Origin: JAVBSX01 sp051660685
GTDB taxonomy: Bacteria > Planctomycetota > Planctomycetia > Pirellulales > Thermoguttaceae
NCBI GenBank assembly: GCA_051660685.1
Contig: JBOFQB010000097.1
Location: 1-5,354 of the forward strand
Length of the DNA: 5,354 bases
Direction of reading: 5' to 3'
In this document: in pieces, positions 5,219 through 5,354 of the stretch
Layout of the letters: each line of letters starts with the position of its first letter
Position numbering within the stretch: position 1 is the stretch's first letter
Program-made: the position numbers and the translations under genes
Notes under the pieces: generated by a model
What the model was told of the DNA's origin: nothing
Databases searched by the model: none
The model's input: the letters and a program-made list of their open reading frames with translations, nothing else

Positions 5219-5354
5219 GAGCCTATTTCATAACCGTCTGAGAGCGATCATGGCACAAGCTGTTTGTAAATAGGCGTTAAACATTGATATTTTATGATCG
5301 TAACGAACTACCAAACGTCGAAAATCCTGTATCCACGAAATCGTTCGCTCGATT
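5219..5354 (-). mobile_element. IS5-family insertion sequence, 3' end (partial)
   Basis: The terminal fragment of an IS that continues beyond the window. Its likely outer end is GAGCCTATTTCATAACC beginning near 5219, the style of IS5-family (IS1031/IS427-like) terminal inverted repeats, which often overlap the transposase stop codon as here. The boundary is inferred because the other inverted repeat and the target duplication are outside the window. The preceding bases (ATA) could be part of a short TNA or TA target duplication. Confidence 0.55.
5228..5354 (-). CDS. IS5-family transposase, C-terminal fragment
   Basis: The minus strand entering from the window edge reads IERTISWIQDFRRLVVRYDH, then KISMFNAYLQTACAMIALRRL and a TGA stop at 5228-5230. 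This is the classic C-terminus of IS5-family DDE transposases (pattern VERTFSWLxxFRRLxxRYE...HxAFxxLACAxIxLRRL). The Glu of the first segment (IERT) is the final catalytic acidic residue of the DDE triad. Only 41 codons are visible, and the segment itself is undamaged, with a normal end. Whether the full element is intact or split into two frames, as many of this group are, cannot be seen. Confidence 0.85.
   Translation of the reverse strand, partial: IERTISWIQDFRRLVVRYDHKISMFNAYLQTACAMIALRRL

Overview
The window reads as a chromosomal fragment of an anaerobic or gut-type bacterium. My best guess is a moderate-GC member of Planctomycetota or a related PVC-group lineage. The hints are the style of the MFS and SMP-30 proteins, the near absence of Shine-Dalgarno sequences, a solitary corrinoid protein, and dispersed CACGAAA and GGGATAGG-type repeats. 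This is an inference from sequence style, with no phylogenetic test behind it.

Layout from left to right. Positions 1-68 (minus) hold the first 22 codons of an IS66-type transposase, with a good sigma70-like promoter just upstream. A gap follows that contains a CACGAAA inverted repeat. The gene ispF (324-803, minus) encodes MECDP synthase of the MEP isoprenoid pathway. Upstream of it on the same strand lies a B12-binding corrinoid protein (1000-1629, minus) of the methyltransferase-partner type. The roughly 600-base divergent spacer 1630-2228 contains a tandem array with a 46-47 bp period, a second CACGAAA inverted repeat and a duplicated 15-mer, but no convincing gene. Next come a secreted SMP-30/gluconolactonase-like beta-propeller (2229-3317, plus), a 200-base low-complexity G-rich/C-rich inverted-repeat spacer, and a nucleoside:H+ symporter-like MFS transporter (3527-5089, plus). 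The MFS protein carries an EF-hand domain inserted between its last two membrane helices. After a strong hairpin (5138-5186), the window ends in the 3' end of an IS5-family transposase (5228-5354, minus).

How the genes relate. IspF and the corrinoid protein may share a transcript, but they have no obvious metabolic link and no methyltransferase partner is visible. The secreted propeller and the MFS transporter are co-oriented and could serve uptake of a sugar- or nucleoside-like substrate, though the repeat-filled gap makes a simple operon uncertain. Remains of two different IS families bracket the window, so the segment lies in a transposon-visited neighbourhood. I found no complete new defence or mobile system. 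The most distinctive item is the calcium-binding-loop insertion in the transporter.
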